Shown here: in pieces, positions 38,255 to 48,908 of the stretch
Layout: each line of letters starts with the position of its first letter
Numbering within the stretch: position 1 is the first letter of the stretch
DNA from: Shewanella polaris
Lineage (GTDB): Bacteria > Pseudomonadota > Gammaproteobacteria > Enterobacterales > Shewanellaceae
Length of the DNA: 64,000 nucleotides
Direction: 5' to 3'
Assembly: GCF_006385555.1 (NCBI RefSeq)
Contig: NZ_CP041036.1
Coordinates: forward strand, 2,666,001-2,730,000
Program-made: the position numbers and the translations under genes
The notes under the pieces: generated by a model
Databases searched by the model: none
Told to the model about the DNA's origin: nothing
Seen by the model: the letters and a program-made list of their open reading frames with translations, nothing else

Positions 38255-40057
38255 TTATTGACTGAACTGCATTTGATAAAGATTAGCGTAAATACCTGCT
38301 TGAGCGATTAACTCACTGTGATTACCGCGTTCAACAATTTTCCCTTGATCAATAACCAAAATTTCATCAGCACTTTCTATGGTTGATAAGCGATGGGCAA
38401 TCACAATCGAAGTACGATTATGACGCAGATTATCTAAGCCTTTTTGAATCGCTTTTTCTGATTCGGTATCCAGAGCCGAAGTTGCTTCATCTAAAATTAA
38501 TACCGGTGCATCACGGAGCATGGCGCGAGCAATAGCAATACGTTGACGTTGACCGCCAGAAAGCAACACGCCATTTTCGCCAACTTGAGTATCTAGTCCT
38601 TCTGGTAAGGTTTCGATAAATTCCATCGCATAAGCTAATTCAGCGGCATGGATAATCTGCTCTCGTGTGACGTCACCTGGATAGGCATAAGAAATGTTAT
38701 TGGCAATGGTGTCATTGAACAGGGTCACTTGTTGCGACACTAACGCGACTTGATTACGTAATGATTTAAGCTGATAGTCATAAATACTGGTGTCATCAAG
38801 ACGAATGTCACCGGTTGATAAATTACCATAAAAGCGGGTGATCAGACTGGCGATAGTCGATTTCCCAGAACCAGAACGTCCAACGAGTGCGACGGTTTTA
38901 CCCGGCTTAACCTCAAAGTCAATCCCATTTAAAGCGGGCTTTTCTTGGCCAGGATAGGTAAAGGTGACATTATCAAAGGTCAACTTACCTTGTACTCGGT
39001 CAATACTAAACTCACCATTATCGGGTTCTGGCGCGGTATCTAATAATTCAAAAACTGTTGTGCAAGCTGCTATACCGCGTTGAAATTCAGCATTAACTCG
39101 AGTTAAGTTTTTAATCGGTTGCAACATAGCTAGCATGGCACCTAAAATAGCTGCAAATGTACCAGCCGTTAAATCAGTTTTCATGCTATCCCAAGTGGCT
39201 GCATACAGTACAAATGCCAATGCGAACGAACCAATTACCATAATAAGCGGCTGGCTAACTGACTGTGCGACTGCAAGCTTCATATTTTGGTAGCGATTAC
39301 GATCGTTAACTTGGAAGAAACGATCAACCTCTGTTTTTTGGCCACCAAACACTAATACGTTTTTATGTCCCTTAATCATCTGCTCAGTAGTAGCAGTCAC
39401 CCCACCCATTGCAGATTGAATCTGTTTAGACACTTTACGAAAGCGCTTACTAACAATACTGATCACTATTCCCATTATTGGGCCTATTACCAATATGCAT
39501 AATGATAGTTTCCAAGAATAATAAAACATAATGCCTAACATACCGATGGCTGTCATGCTGTCACGGACAATTGAAATTAACGCACTACCAGATGCACGGG
39601 CTATTTGCTCCGTATCAAACGTAACGCGCGAAATCAAATTACCGCTATTTTCACGGTCGATATAACTCACGGGTAATCGCAGATAATGCTCAAACACTTG
39701 TTGGCGCATATCCATAATGAGTTGTGCACTCATATACGACACGCAATAAGTCGATACAAAGTTAGCCACGCCACGTAAGCTGAACATCAGAATGACCGCA
39801 ATTGGAGCCATTAACATAATGTCTTTGTTGGCGTTAAAACCACCATGAGTCGGCAAGTCGACACCCGCAACTATTGTCGGTGTTTGGCTAAATCCCTCGT
39901 CGATAAATGGTTTAATAAATGCAATAAACGCCGCATCTACAGCACCATAGGTGATAAGACCTAGTACAGCCATAATAAACATGGTTTTCATTGGTACGAC
40001 ATAGGTCATCAAACGTTTGAAAACGACCCACATTTCATTTTTAGGTGATGCTGACAT
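38255..40057 (-). CDS. msbA: lipid A export ATP-binding/permease protein MsbA
   Basis: ABC transporter half-molecule, about 600 aa, flipping lipid A-core across the inner membrane as a homodimer. Six membrane helices occupy the first 320 residues. The nucleotide-binding domain has Walker A VGRSGSGKSTIASLI, signature LSGGQRQRIAIARA and Walker B VLILDEATSALD. The start is taken as ATG 40057 (MSASPKNEMW), with GGA upstream; a TTG nine bases earlier is possible. comEC precedes it and lpxK follows, as in other Gammaproteobacteria. Confidence 0.96.
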   Translation of the reverse strand: MSASPKNEMWVVFKRLMTYVVPMKTMFIMAVLGLITYGAVDAAFIAFIKPFIDEGFSQTPTIVAGVDLPTHGGFNANKDIMLMAPIAVILMFSLRGVANFVSTYCVSYMSAQLIMDMRQQVFEHYLRLPVSYIDRENSGNLISRVTFDTEQIARASGSALISIVRDSMTAIGMLGIMFYYSWKLSLCILVIGPIMGIVISIVSKRFRKVSKQIQSAMGGVTATTEQMIKGHKNVLVFGGQKTEVDRFFQVNDRNRYQNMKLAVAQSVSQPLIMVIGSFALAFVLYAATWDSMKTDLTAGTFAAILGAMLAMLQPIKNLTRVNAEFQRGIAACTTVFELLDTAPEPDNGEFSIDRVQGKLTFDNVTFTYPGQEKPALNGIDFEVKPGKTVALVGRSGSGKSTIASLITRFYGNLSTGDIRLDDTSIYDYQLKSLRNQVALVSQQVTLFNDTIANNISYAYPGDVTREQIIHAAELAYAMEFIETLPEGLDTQVGENGVLLSGGQRQRIAIARAMLRDAPVLILDEATSALDTESEKAIQKGLDNLRHNRTSIVIAHRLSTIESADEILVIDQGKIVERGNHSELIAQAGIYANLYQMQFSQ

Positions 40058-40094
40058 TGAATCCAATACTTAACTAACAAACATAAATGATATT

Positions 40095-42590
40095 CTACTC
40101 TGCTTTAAGTGACTCACCAAATCTAAACAAACGGTTGTACCAAAATGGGGCAATTTGTTGACGATAAGTGGCGACTTTATAGCCGTCAGAAGTAAAGCTG
40201 ATGCTAATTTGGCCAACATGGCCCGTCTGTAAAATGTTGCTGCCATGAAGTTGATACCTATCCACAATATCTGACTTAGGAAAACCGTATTGATTAGAAA
40301 AGCCAGCAGTAAAAATGGCTAATTGAGGATTAACGCTATCGATAAACTCCGCTGTAGATGAAGTTCGGCTACCGTGGTGCGGAACCAATAAGATATCGGC
40401 CTGAATATTAGCATTATCCATCAGTAACATATGTTCTCTTGGGGCTTCAATATCGCCGGTTAACAATACCGATGATTGACCATCAAACAATTTAACAACA
40501 CATGAACGGTTATTATCATTACTATTTGTCGTTAACTGGTTACTGATAAAACCTAATTGTACCCCACGCCAGTTTAACTGACCGTCACAAGTTTTCACGG
40601 GTCGTGATAAACCTGACAAGGTCGATGCAGCCATAGGGAAATCAGCTATCAATACCGCCTGCGGAAATTGCTTCAATAACACATTCAATCCACCAGCATG
40701 ATCATTATCATCATGGCTTATCACAATAAAATCAATATAACGAATACCTCGACTAGCCAAAAATGGCAGTATAGCGCGTTGCGCATAGCTAAAATCTCCA
40801 TATGCTGCGCCAGTATCGTAAATAACACCGTGCCGTCCTTGCTGTAAAACCACGGCCATACCTTGAGCTACATCAATCACATGCAGCTGCCAAGGTGTTG
40901 AGCGTAATGTCGACTTAGGCGTAGGTAAAAGATCATGAGCGACTAGCTTCACCATGATAATCGGTAACACCAAAATAACGACGATTAAACGATAAACAGA
41001 TCTAAGCTTGTTAGGTACATAGCCGCGCAACATCAATAACATGGTCGCCAAAATAAAAAATAATAACCCTGCCAGTTCTTGTTCTGTCAACACCAGTTGT
41101 TTTAGGGGCAAGTGATCACTCAGCTGTAATAACCATCCAAATGGCTCCAGACTTAAATTGGCCCATTGAAATATCATCAGGCCAATATTTTGATGTGCCC
41201 CAGCATCAACTCCCGCTAACAACATAACAGACAAAGCCACCAACCAAATGCAGAAGCTCAGCATGGTTAACGGAATAACCACCAAACTAAACCAGGGAAC
41301 TAACAGCATATTGAGCCAAATACTATGAGGGGAGATCCCACCAAACAATATGCCCTGCAATACACCAAGTAATAGCGCTAAACGCCATTGAATAGCCCAC
41401 AATACACTCAGTCCACGGAGTATTTTATTTTTTATTAACTTGAATTTATTTACCCAAAATTTTGCGTTATGGGGTTGGAGGGAATCAATGCTTTGATGGG
41501 TATAATCTGCATCCAAGATTGCCTGTTGCTCAGTGACATCGGACTTAACCGATAATAAAATGATCATCAATGCGCAAAACGATAACCATAATCCTGCACC
41601 AAGTGATGCGAAAGGGTCGACTAATAGTACAAAAAATAAGGCATATGCCAGCCGATCCCAATGATGGCTAAATTGTTTTATAAAACTAAATATCAGCAAT
41701 AAAAATAGCATCAATAACGCACGTTGTGTAGCAATAGCAAAACCAGATAAATAGCCATAACCCAACGTAAATAGTGCCGCAATCAACATCGCGAGTTGTA
41801 TTTTACCTAAATGTTGCCAAGAAAAAGCATAACGGCTCAATCCAATCATTATGGCGTAAAATAAACCAAAGACGACCGATAAGTGTAAACCTGAAATAGC
41901 AACTAAATGCCCTGCTCCTGTCTGGCGTAATTGTTGCCAACGCTGCGCGGTTAACATGCTTTTATCGCCAAAGATTAACGCTTGTAAAATGTCGCCCTGA
42001 GAAAATTGTGACAGTATCGGCGATGACACAAGCATGACTTGTTGGCGCATAGACACACTATTGCTAATCAACTCAGCTTGCTTAATTCGACCTTTAGCAA
42101 TAATGTGCCTACTAATGAAGTACTTTTGTTGATTAAAACCTCCTTGGTTTTGGATGCTTGTGATCCCTTTCAACTTCGCACTAAATTGCCATATTTGGCC
42201 GATCACAATTTTATCTGGCTTTTGCCATGTTAATCGGTAATATCGCTGCACATTGTTAAGCGCCAACGTCTCAAAAAAAGCGTCTTGCTTTGGTTCGGCA
42301 ATAACGCGCACATCAAAACTAATCCAGTCGCTGTTTTGGCTAACTAGTGATACTATCTGCGCCTTAAACTCGATTTGTTGCGACTTTTCAGCATATTGAT
42401 GCATATATAAGCTATGAAACAACAGGCTAAGCCAAATGACTGCGAATAAACAACCAGCCATAAGCGGCCCTTTGCGAATGCAAACAAGCATAACTAAGAA
42501 TAAAATAGGCACACACCACATAGGTGCCAGCGAAGGCCACAACATCGCTGATAAAGAACAGGCGCAAAAGCCATAGATAAATCGATTCAT
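40095..42590 (-). CDS. comEC: DNA internalization protein ComEC/Rec2
   Basis: Inner-membrane channel for single-stranded DNA uptake in natural transformation, 831 aa. The N-terminal part has hydrophobic helices and a soluble DUF4131-type domain. The Competence domain follows (GAGHLVAISGLHLSVVFGL is its signature near residues 225-245). The C-terminal metallo-beta-lactamase domain has VISHDDNDHAGGLN and LLVPHHGSRTSS. All expected parts are intact, so the host may be naturally competent, which matters for the cassette DNA at the window's end. Co-oriented with msbA, 37 bases apart. Confidence 0.95.
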   Translation of the reverse strand: MNRFIYGFCACSLSAMLWPSLAPMWCVPILFLVMLVCIRKGPLMAGCLFAVIWLSLLFHSLYMHQYAEKSQQIEFKAQIVSLVSQNSDWISFDVRVIAEPKQDAFFETLALNNVQRYYRLTWQKPDKIVIGQIWQFSAKLKGITSIQNQGGFNQQKYFISRHIIAKGRIKQAELISNSVSMRQQVMLVSSPILSQFSQGDILQALIFGDKSMLTAQRWQQLRQTGAGHLVAISGLHLSVVFGLFYAIMIGLSRYAFSWQHLGKIQLAMLIAALFTLGYGYLSGFAIATQRALLMLFLLLIFSFIKQFSHHWDRLAYALFFVLLVDPFASLGAGLWLSFCALMIILLSVKSDVTEQQAILDADYTHQSIDSLQPHNAKFWVNKFKLIKNKILRGLSVLWAIQWRLALLLGVLQGILFGGISPHSIWLNMLLVPWFSLVVIPLTMLSFCIWLVALSVMLLAGVDAGAHQNIGLMIFQWANLSLEPFGWLLQLSDHLPLKQLVLTEQELAGLLFFILATMLLMLRGYVPNKLRSVYRLIVVILVLPIIMVKLVAHDLLPTPKSTLRSTPWQLHVIDVAQGMAVVLQQGRHGVIYDTGAAYGDFSYAQRAILPFLASRGIRYIDFIVISHDDNDHAGGLNVLLKQFPQAVLIADFPMAASTLSGLSRPVKTCDGQLNWRGVQLGFISNQLTTNSNDNNRSCVVKLFDGQSSVLLTGDIEAPREHMLLMDNANIQADILLVPHHGSRTSSTAEFIDSVNPQLAIFTAGFSNQYGFPKSDIVDRYQLHGSNILQTGHVGQISISFTSDGYKVATYRQQIAPFWYNRLFRFGESLKAE

Positions 42591-42621
42591 AATGAATTAG
42601 TTAAGACATTAATCGACAAAT

Positions 42622-43131
42622 ATGCCAAAAAAATTTATACAAAAATATATGCCAAAACCAGAAACACTCCGTAATCATAAGTATTTACGGGTGTTTGGCA
42701 CGCTATTACACAAGCCTAATCTTTGGGCGTTAAATCGTAAATCGGCCCCTGGGGCATTTGCGGTTGGACTATTTGTGGCGTGGCTACCGATGCCATTTCA
42801 AATGGTAGCTGCTGCTGGACTGGCAATACTGTTTAACGTAAATCTTCCCGTTGCAGTGGCACTAGTGTGGATAACTAATCCGCTAACCATGCCCATTATG
42901 TTTTATGGTGCATATTTATTAGGCACTAAAATCCTCGGGCATAAAGCACAGGCATTTCAATTTGAAGCCAGCTGGGCATGGATTGAAGCTTCGTTATCAA
43001 CTATAGGTCCGCCCTTCCTCGTTGGTTGCATTGCGTTAGGTATTATTAGTGCATTGATTGGCTTTATTGTCATAAAAAGCATGTGGCGTTATTCAATTCT
43101 ATTTAAATGGCAAAAACGTAAAGGCCAATAA
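42622..43131 (+). CDS. DUF2062 domain-containing membrane protein
   Basis: A 169-aa protein of the DUF2062 family. The N-terminus, MPKKFIQKYMPKPETLRNHK, and LNRKSAPGAFAVGLFVAWLPMPFQM are characteristic. Two hydrophobic segments follow (AAAGLAILFNVNLPVAVALV and the last helix before KSMWRY). Function is unknown; the gene is frequently next to comEC in this group of bacteria. It is divergent from comEC with only 31 bases between the start codons, so promoters must overlap the coding starts. Confidence 0.88.
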   Translation: MPKKFIQKYMPKPETLRNHKYLRVFGTLLHKPNLWALNRKSAPGAFAVGLFVAWLPMPFQMVAAAGLAILFNVNLPVAVALVWITNPLTMPIMFYGAYLLGTKILGHKAQAFQFEASWAWIEASLSTIGPPFLVGCIALGIISALIGFIVIKSMWRYSILFKWQKRKGQ

Positions 43132-43158
43132 CGTTCAACAAATTGATTCATTTATTAT

Positions 43159-43184
43159 AAAAAAGTCACTCTCGTGACTTTTTT
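43159..43184. terminator. bidirectional terminator
   Basis: AAAAAAGTCAC / GTGACTTTTTT with loop TCTC, between the convergent DUF2062 and marR genes. Confidence 0.92.
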
Positions 43185-43204
43185 ATGGGTTATATTTTTA
43201 TCAC

Positions 43205-43636
43205 TTACAGATGTCGATTTAAATTTTTTGCCATCAACTTTGCCAAACGAGAAAAATCTGCAATCTCTTGGTCTGTTAATCCGCTTTTCATTATTTCATT
43301 AACGCGAGATTCTGCCGCAGACAAAACCGTAACAACGTCAGAACCTGCAGGACTTAATCCTAAAAAATAACTGCGTTTATCATGTGGATTATTTATCTTT
43401 ACAACATATTCCAACTGAATCAGTTCTTTGATTAATCGCGCCAATTGCGCCTTATCAATCAAGGTTTTCTGCACTATATCATTTGCTGTATATTCTTTAT
43501 CTTGGCTAGCAATGAGTTTCAACACGCGCATGTGTAAAGGTGTTAAACCAAACCCTTCACTATCAATAGCTTGTCGCAATGAACGTTTTACACTGTGCAA
43601 TAAATTAAACAGTGGCTCTTTAATATTTTCAGACAT
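43205..43636 (-). CDS. MarR family transcriptional regulator
   Basis: Winged-helix repressor, 143 aa. The DNA-binding region is visible from LHMRVLKLIASQDKEYTANDIVQKTLIDKAQLARLIKEL-like sequence (residues about 33-72), and the wing contains NPHDKRSYFLGLSPAG with the conserved D-x-R. It is divergent from the siderophore-interacting protein gene. Two matching palindromes lie in the shared region (43713-43727 and 43741-43755), so it probably represses itself, its neighbour or both. The effector is unknown. Confidence 0.9.
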   Translation of the reverse strand: MSENIKEPLFNLLHSVKRSLRQAIDSEGFGLTPLHMRVLKLIASQDKEYTANDIVQKTLIDKAQLARLIKELIQLEYVVKINNPHDKRSYFLGLSPAGSDVVTVLSAAESRVNEIMKSGLTDQEIADFSRLAKLMAKNLNRHL

Positions 43637-43712
43637 AAGACATCCTCAAGCTCATTTAAATACCTCACCAACAACGGCATCAGGTTAAAGAGAGCGGCAA
43701 CAATACAAACTA

Positions 43713-43727
43713 GTTGACTTTATCAAC
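43713..43727. promoter_or_regulatory. candidate MarR operator 1
   Basis: GTTGACTTTATCAAC; the outer five bases on each side form an inverted repeat. Shares 13 of 15 bases with the copy at 43741. Lies in the divergent marR / SIP control region. Confidence 0.6.
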
Positions 43728-43740
43728 AATTATCAATATA

Positions 43741-43755
43741 GTTGATATTATCAAC
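43741..43755. promoter_or_regulatory. candidate MarR operator 2
   Basis: GTTGATATTATCAAC, a perfect 15-base palindrome around a central T, 28 bases centre to centre from operator 1. An overlapping TATCAA-TATAG-TTGATA repeat (43731-43747) adds a further half-site arrangement. Confidence 0.65.
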
Positions 43756-43797
43756 CAAAGACAATGTTAACACAATCACTACATACCCAAAACTTAA

Positions 43798-44628
<831 letters not shown>

Positions 44629-44686
44629 GCTTCGCTCAGGATAATATATAACGCTCATTTTTTATCCTGAAATAGATTGAACCATT

Positions 44687-44947
44687 TTACTGATTCTGTT
44701 GTGTCAGAGTACGATAAGTCAACACGATCAAGTGCAGGATAAGTAACCCCGTAAAACTAATAGCAAAGAAAAGTAATGCGATAGATTCTACTGACTTAGG
44801 AGTATCAGCGTAGCAATACCACCAAACGGGCCAAGTAAACAAGCTCAGTAGCGTTAGTTGCCACATGCAGCGTTTACACCGACCAATTTTTTGTTTAAAT
44901 ATTGAATCAGTGCATTGGTTACAAGCCATAACAGTTTTCTTTATCAT
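44687..44947 (-). CDS. DUF3624 family membrane protein
   Basis: An 86-aa protein. CNQCTDSIFKQKIGRCKRCMWQL holds four cysteines in two CxxC pairs, like a small zinc ribbon. Two hydrophobic helices follow (LLSLFTWPVWWYCY and SIALLFFAISFTGLLILHLI). The pattern matches DUF3624, found in Shewanella and Vibrio relatives, with unknown function. ATG 44947 forms an ATGA overlap with the GNAT gene stop, so coupling supports this start over the Met six codons on. A role next to lolE is not evident. Confidence 0.8.
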   Translation of the reverse strand: MIKKTVMACNQCTDSIFKQKIGRCKRCMWQLTLLSLFTWPVWWYCYADTPKSVESIALLFFAISFTGLLILHLIVLTYRTLTQQNQ

Positions 44948-45525
44948 TCATGATCAAGATATTGATTATCAAATTCGCTCGCCAACATGGCATACAGATA
45001 TTCATCACCCCATGCACCTTTAAAAAACACATTATTAATAAAATGGCCTTCACGACGGAACTGCAATTTTTCTAAAAGCGCTGCACTGGCTAAATTAAGG
45101 CAATCAGTTTGAGCGATAATTCGGTGACGAGATAAGTCCACAAACAAATATTGCAATAAACGCGTGAGCGCTTGCGCTGCAATTCCCTGCCCTTGAAATG
45201 CTGGAGCAACAGTAAAACCCACTTCAACTTGATTGTCGTCAATAAAATGCACTGCCAGATCACCCATTAACAACGCATGCTGATCACTAATGGCTAATTG
45301 ATACCATTGCCCTGCTTTAGCAAAATCATGGTAATTAATTGAATTGAATAACCTTAGTGCATCTTGATAGTGATAATCCGTCCAACTTTGATATCGAGCA
45401 ACATTAGGATCCGCTCGATAGGCAGTAAATGCGCTTAAATCATCCAGAGTAAATGGCCTGATGATTAAACTACCCGAGGCTAACGTAGGACATTTTAGTG
45501 AACATAAATTTGAATCACTGTCCAT
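44944..45525 (-). CDS. GNAT family N-acetyltransferase
   Basis: Acetyl-CoA-dependent transferase of the RimJ/RimL-like group, 193 aa. The start of the fold is LIIRPFTLDDLSAFTAYR, the central strand is QVEVGFTVAPAFQGQGIA, with the Q/R-x-x-G-x-G/A acetyl-CoA loop, and the late region is LNLASAALLEKLQFRREGHF. The acceptor is unknown: protein N-terminus, aminoglycoside or other amine. It lies 24 bases after lolE on the same strand, with DUF3624 overlapping its 3' end, so it may be part of the lol transcript. Confidence 0.88.
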   Translation of the reverse strand: MDSDSNLCSLKCPTLASGSLIIRPFTLDDLSAFTAYRADPNVARYQSWTDYHYQDALRLFNSINYHDFAKAGQWYQLAISDQHALLMGDLAVHFIDDNQVEVGFTVAPAFQGQGIAAQALTRLLQYLFVDLSRHRIIAQTDCLNLASAALLEKLQFRREGHFINNVFFKGAWGDEYLYAMLASEFDNQYLDHE

Positions 45526-45549
45526 ATCAACCTCATTCGTTTATAAAAT

Positions 45550-46791
45550 CTATCTACCCGCTAATGCAGTAGCTGGCGCGATTTTAGTTGCTTTCCACGC
45601 TGGATAAATCGTGGCAACAAGACTCATAAATAACCCCATGAACAGCACCACAAATACATCTTGGTAATGTAATTCAGATGGTAAGAAATCAATGAAATAA
45701 ATATCAGAAGCCAATAACTGAACACCTAGTAATTGCTCAATACTGCTAGCAATTGCACTTAAATTATAGGCTAGAGTAACCCCTAATATGCCACCAATAG
45801 TGCAACCCATCACACCATTTAGCGCACCTTGCAAAATAAAGATGGTCATAATGGCGCCACGCGATAGCCCCATGGTCATTAATATTGCAATTTCAGAGGC
45901 TTTATCACGCACAGCCATAACAAGTGTCGACACTATATTGAAACATGCCACGGCGATAACGAGCGCTAACACTAAATACATGATTAATCGCACTAACTGA
46001 ATATCTTGATACAAATGTCCCTGACTGCGAGTCCAATCATTGATATAAAGATATTGCTCTTGAGCAAAGCCTAAATCACGGGTAATACTCGCCGCATTAA
46101 ACACATTATCGACTTGAATTCGTACCCCAGAAACAGCGGAACCTAACTCAAGTAAATCAGCCAAATAGTTAAGTGACACATAAGCTTGGGTCGATTCAAT
46201 TTCCCCACCTAAATTATACACACCAGATACCACAAAACGGTGGCTTTTGGCCGAGGTTAACTTACTGTTATTGGCGTCAGGGGTATACATTGCCAGAGTA
46301 TCGCCTACTTTTAAGCCCAACTTGATCAATAAACTACGACCGAGCACAATATGATTTTCATCACCGGCTAATGACTGCCACGCATCGGCAGACATATAGT
46401 CAGCAATACTCGACACATCAGATTCATAGTTAATATCAATACCGTTAACGATTAACCCTTGAAAACCGCCGGGTTTCTGCACTAAACCTTGCAAACGAAC
46501 AAACGGAGCAACACCGGTGATTTGTGGTATATTTGCGGCGCTTTTAGCAATATCATGCCAATCGGCAATCGGTTGATTAACGCCAACCAGTTCACCGTGA
46601 GACACCACGCCTAATAAACGGTCTTGTAACTCTTTTTCAAAACCATTCATGGCAGATAACACCACAATTAGCACGCCAACCCCTAATGCAATGCCTGCAG
46701 TAGAAGCAAACGAAATAAAGCCGATAAAGCCATTAGACTGCCTAGCGCGGAAAAAACGCCAGCCAATTGTTAACGGTAACCACTTACTCAT
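45550..46791 (-). CDS. lolE: lipoprotein-releasing system permease
   Basis: Membrane subunit of the LolCDE complex, 413 aa, which extracts outer-membrane lipoproteins from the inner membrane and hands them to LolA. It has a first helix near residues 22-45 (GIALGVGVLIVVLSAMNGFEKEL), a large periplasmic domain, then three C-terminal helices with the MacB/FtsX pattern (MAVRDKASEIAILMTMGLSRGAIM). Third gene of lolC-lolD-lolE; its ATG overlaps the lolD stop by four bases. The assignment of E and not C rests on position. Confidence 0.93.
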   Translation of the reverse strand: MSKWLPLTIGWRFFRARQSNGFIGFISFASTAGIALGVGVLIVVLSAMNGFEKELQDRLLGVVSHGELVGVNQPIADWHDIAKSAANIPQITGVAPFVRLQGLVQKPGGFQGLIVNGIDINYESDVSSIADYMSADAWQSLAGDENHIVLGRSLLIKLGLKVGDTLAMYTPDANNSKLTSAKSHRFVVSGVYNLGGEIESTQAYVSLNYLADLLELGSAVSGVRIQVDNVFNAASITRDLGFAQEQYLYINDWTRSQGHLYQDIQLVRLIMYLVLALVIAVACFNIVSTLVMAVRDKASEIAILMTMGLSRGAIMTIFILQGALNGVMGCTIGGILGVTLAYNLSAIASSIEQLLGVQLLASDIYFIDFLPSELHYQDVFVVLFMGLFMSLVATIYPAWKATKIAPATALAGR

Positions 46792-47507
46792 TCGGCTAGC
46801 CCTGCAGGAGATGAAGACGCAACAACTTGCAAAATGCCATCTTTCATTGTCAATTGACGATCCATTTTTGCGGCTAATTTATGATCATGTGTCACCACCA
46901 CAAACGCCGTACCAAATTGTTGTGCTAACTCGCGGATCATCGCATAAACATTATCGCCACTGCTGGCATCCAGATTACCTGTAGGTTCATCGGCCAATAC
47001 TAACTTTGGTTTGTTGATGAGCGCTCTGGCAATCGCGACACGTTGACGCTCACCACCCGATAACTGCGCAGGGATATGTTGTAAACGATGGCCTAACCCC
47101 ACACGTTCAAGTAAATTCTGCGCATCGATTAAGGATTGCTTTTTATCTCTACCTTGAATGAATGCAGGCATTGCCACATTTTCAATAGCGGTAAATTCTG
47201 GCAACAAATGATGAAATTGATAAATAAAGCCCAAATCTTGATTACGTATTTGCGCCTGACGCGCACTAGACAATTGATATAAATCTTCGCCGTCTAACAA
47301 CACAGTTCCAGACGTGGGCGTGTCTAAGGTGCCCATAATATGTAACAGCGTACTTTTACCCGACCCAGAACTGCCCACAATGGCTAACTGTTCTCCCTTG
47401 TATACAGTTAAATCAACACCAGATAATACCTGAGTGGTCACTTCACCGTCATGGTAATGTTTACTAACATGTTGAACTTGTAATAACGCTTGTTGTGTCT
47501 GACTCAT
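46788..47507 (-). CDS. lolD: lipoprotein-releasing system ATP-binding protein
   Basis: ATPase subunit of LolCDE, 239 aa. Walker A is VGSSGSGKSTLLHIMGTLD, followed by the LolD signature QIRNQDLGFIYQFHHLLPEF, the ABC signature LSGGERQRVAIARALI, and Walker B LVLADEPTGNLD. It powers release of lipoproteins from the inner membrane. The gene overlaps lolC by one base and lolE by four, a tightly coupled operon. Confidence 0.97.
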   Translation of the reverse strand: MSQTQQALLQVQHVSKHYHDGEVTTQVLSGVDLTVYKGEQLAIVGSSGSGKSTLLHIMGTLDTPTSGTVLLDGEDLYQLSSARQAQIRNQDLGFIYQFHHLLPEFTAIENVAMPAFIQGRDKKQSLIDAQNLLERVGLGHRLQHIPAQLSGGERQRVAIARALINKPKLVLADEPTGNLDASSGDNVYAMIRELAQQFGTAFVVVTHDHKLAAKMDRQLTMKDGILQVVASSSPAGLAE

Positions 47508-48751
47508 TATTCGTATCTCAAAGCAGTAGCAGGTTGAACCCTTGCGGCGGACAATGCAGGATAAAGGGTGGCAATTAAGGTAATAAACAAAGTACCTAAA
47601 ATGATAAAACTTAATTGCGTTAGCGATAATTGCACTGGCAATGTCTGGCCTACGCCTAAAATAGAAATACCCAAAGTTGTTAATATTTCATTTAAATTGA
47701 GCGTTAACACTATGCCAACGGCGGCACCCAACATTAACCCTAACAATGCATTTAGCGAACCTTGAACAATAAAAATGTTCATCACCGAAGTGGTGGTTAA
47801 TCCTTGGGTTTTTAACACCGCAACATCGGTGGTTTTATCCACCACCATCATCACCAACGCTGACACAATATTAAATGCAGCCACGGCCACAATTAAGCTG
47901 AGCATCAACGACATCATGTTTTTTTCCATTTTGACGGCGGCAAATAAATGGCCATAATCTTGGCGCCAGTCCCGGGTTTGAATCTCAATATTTTGCTTAG
48001 CAAATGCAGCCACTATTTTCGGTGCTATCGCAGGCGCAGAAAAAGGATCGTTCAAATACACCCGTAATTCATTAACGCTATTACTGTCTTCACGCATCAA
48101 CTTACGCGCATCTTTATAATGCACATAAGCCACACTCGAATCGACTTGCGACCCCATTTCAAATACACCGGCAACAGTAAATTTACGCTGACTAGGAACG
48201 GGTCCCATAGGTGAATACACCACCCCATCACCGCTTAACACCCTCACCTTATCTCCCGCTCGAACATCTAATTTACGAGCTAGGTCTGTACCAAGCACAA
48301 TTGAATACTTTCCAGCTTGTAACGATGAAAAGGCATCAGAATAGGTATGAGATGCAATGCTCGACAACGATTGCTCTTGTTCAGGATATACTCCGTACAT
48401 TTGTATCGCTTGAATGTTGCTGCTCGATTGGATCATGGCTTGGGTTGTGGCACTTGGCACAATGCCGCGGATATTCTGCAATAAATCTTTATCAGCCAAC
48501 AAACGTTGAGTGGTTTGTTGCCAATCCCTAAAGCCAACGTCACTGATCAGAGTCAGTTGCGGCACCGCACCTAAAATGCGATTTTTTAGCTGACCTTCTA
48601 ATCCATTCATCACCGAACTGACAACAATCAATGCCGCAACACCAAGAAAAATACCCGATACCGAAAAAAAGGTAATAAAAGACGCAAAAGCATTGGCTTT
48701 TCGGGCTCGCCAATAGCGGTAGCCGATGAAAAATGAAAATCCTAAATTCAT
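47507..48751 (-). CDS. lolC: lipoprotein-releasing system permease
   Basis: Other membrane subunit of LolCDE, 414 aa. It shows the same layout as lolE: FIGYRYWRARKANAFASFIT at the N-terminus, the helix LGVAALIVVSSVMNGLEGQL, a periplasmic domain, and C-terminal helices including VVDKTTDVAVLKTQGLTTTSV. LolC contains the hook that binds LolA; that hook cannot be confirmed by eye. First gene of the operon, divergent from the PilZ gene with 157 bases between the genes. Confidence 0.94.
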   Translation of the reverse strand: MNLGFSFFIGYRYWRARKANAFASFITFFSVSGIFLGVAALIVVSSVMNGLEGQLKNRILGAVPQLTLISDVGFRDWQQTTQRLLADKDLLQNIRGIVPSATTQAMIQSSSNIQAIQMYGVYPEQEQSLSSIASHTYSDAFSSLQAGKYSIVLGTDLARKLDVRAGDKVRVLSGDGVVYSPMGPVPSQRKFTVAGVFEMGSQVDSSVAYVHYKDARKLMREDSNSVNELRVYLNDPFSAPAIAPKIVAAFAKQNIEIQTRDWRQDYGHLFAAVKMEKNMMSLMLSLIVAVAAFNIVSALVMMVVDKTTDVAVLKTQGLTTTSVMNIFIVQGSLNALLGLMLGAAVGIVLTLNLNEILTTLGISILGVGQTLPVQLSLTQLSFIILGTLFITLIATLYPALSAARVQPATALRYE

Positions 48752-48908
48752 AAAAAAATACTAATCCTGTGTGCCCATTTGGGCGTATTAATCAGACAAT
48801 CAGGCGAAATATGGAAATGAAAACAATAAGCCAGCCTGTATGACTTGCTAAATCATTAACTTGGGCACGATAATAGGGCTATTAGTGTGATAAATAAAGA
48901 GGCAAACC

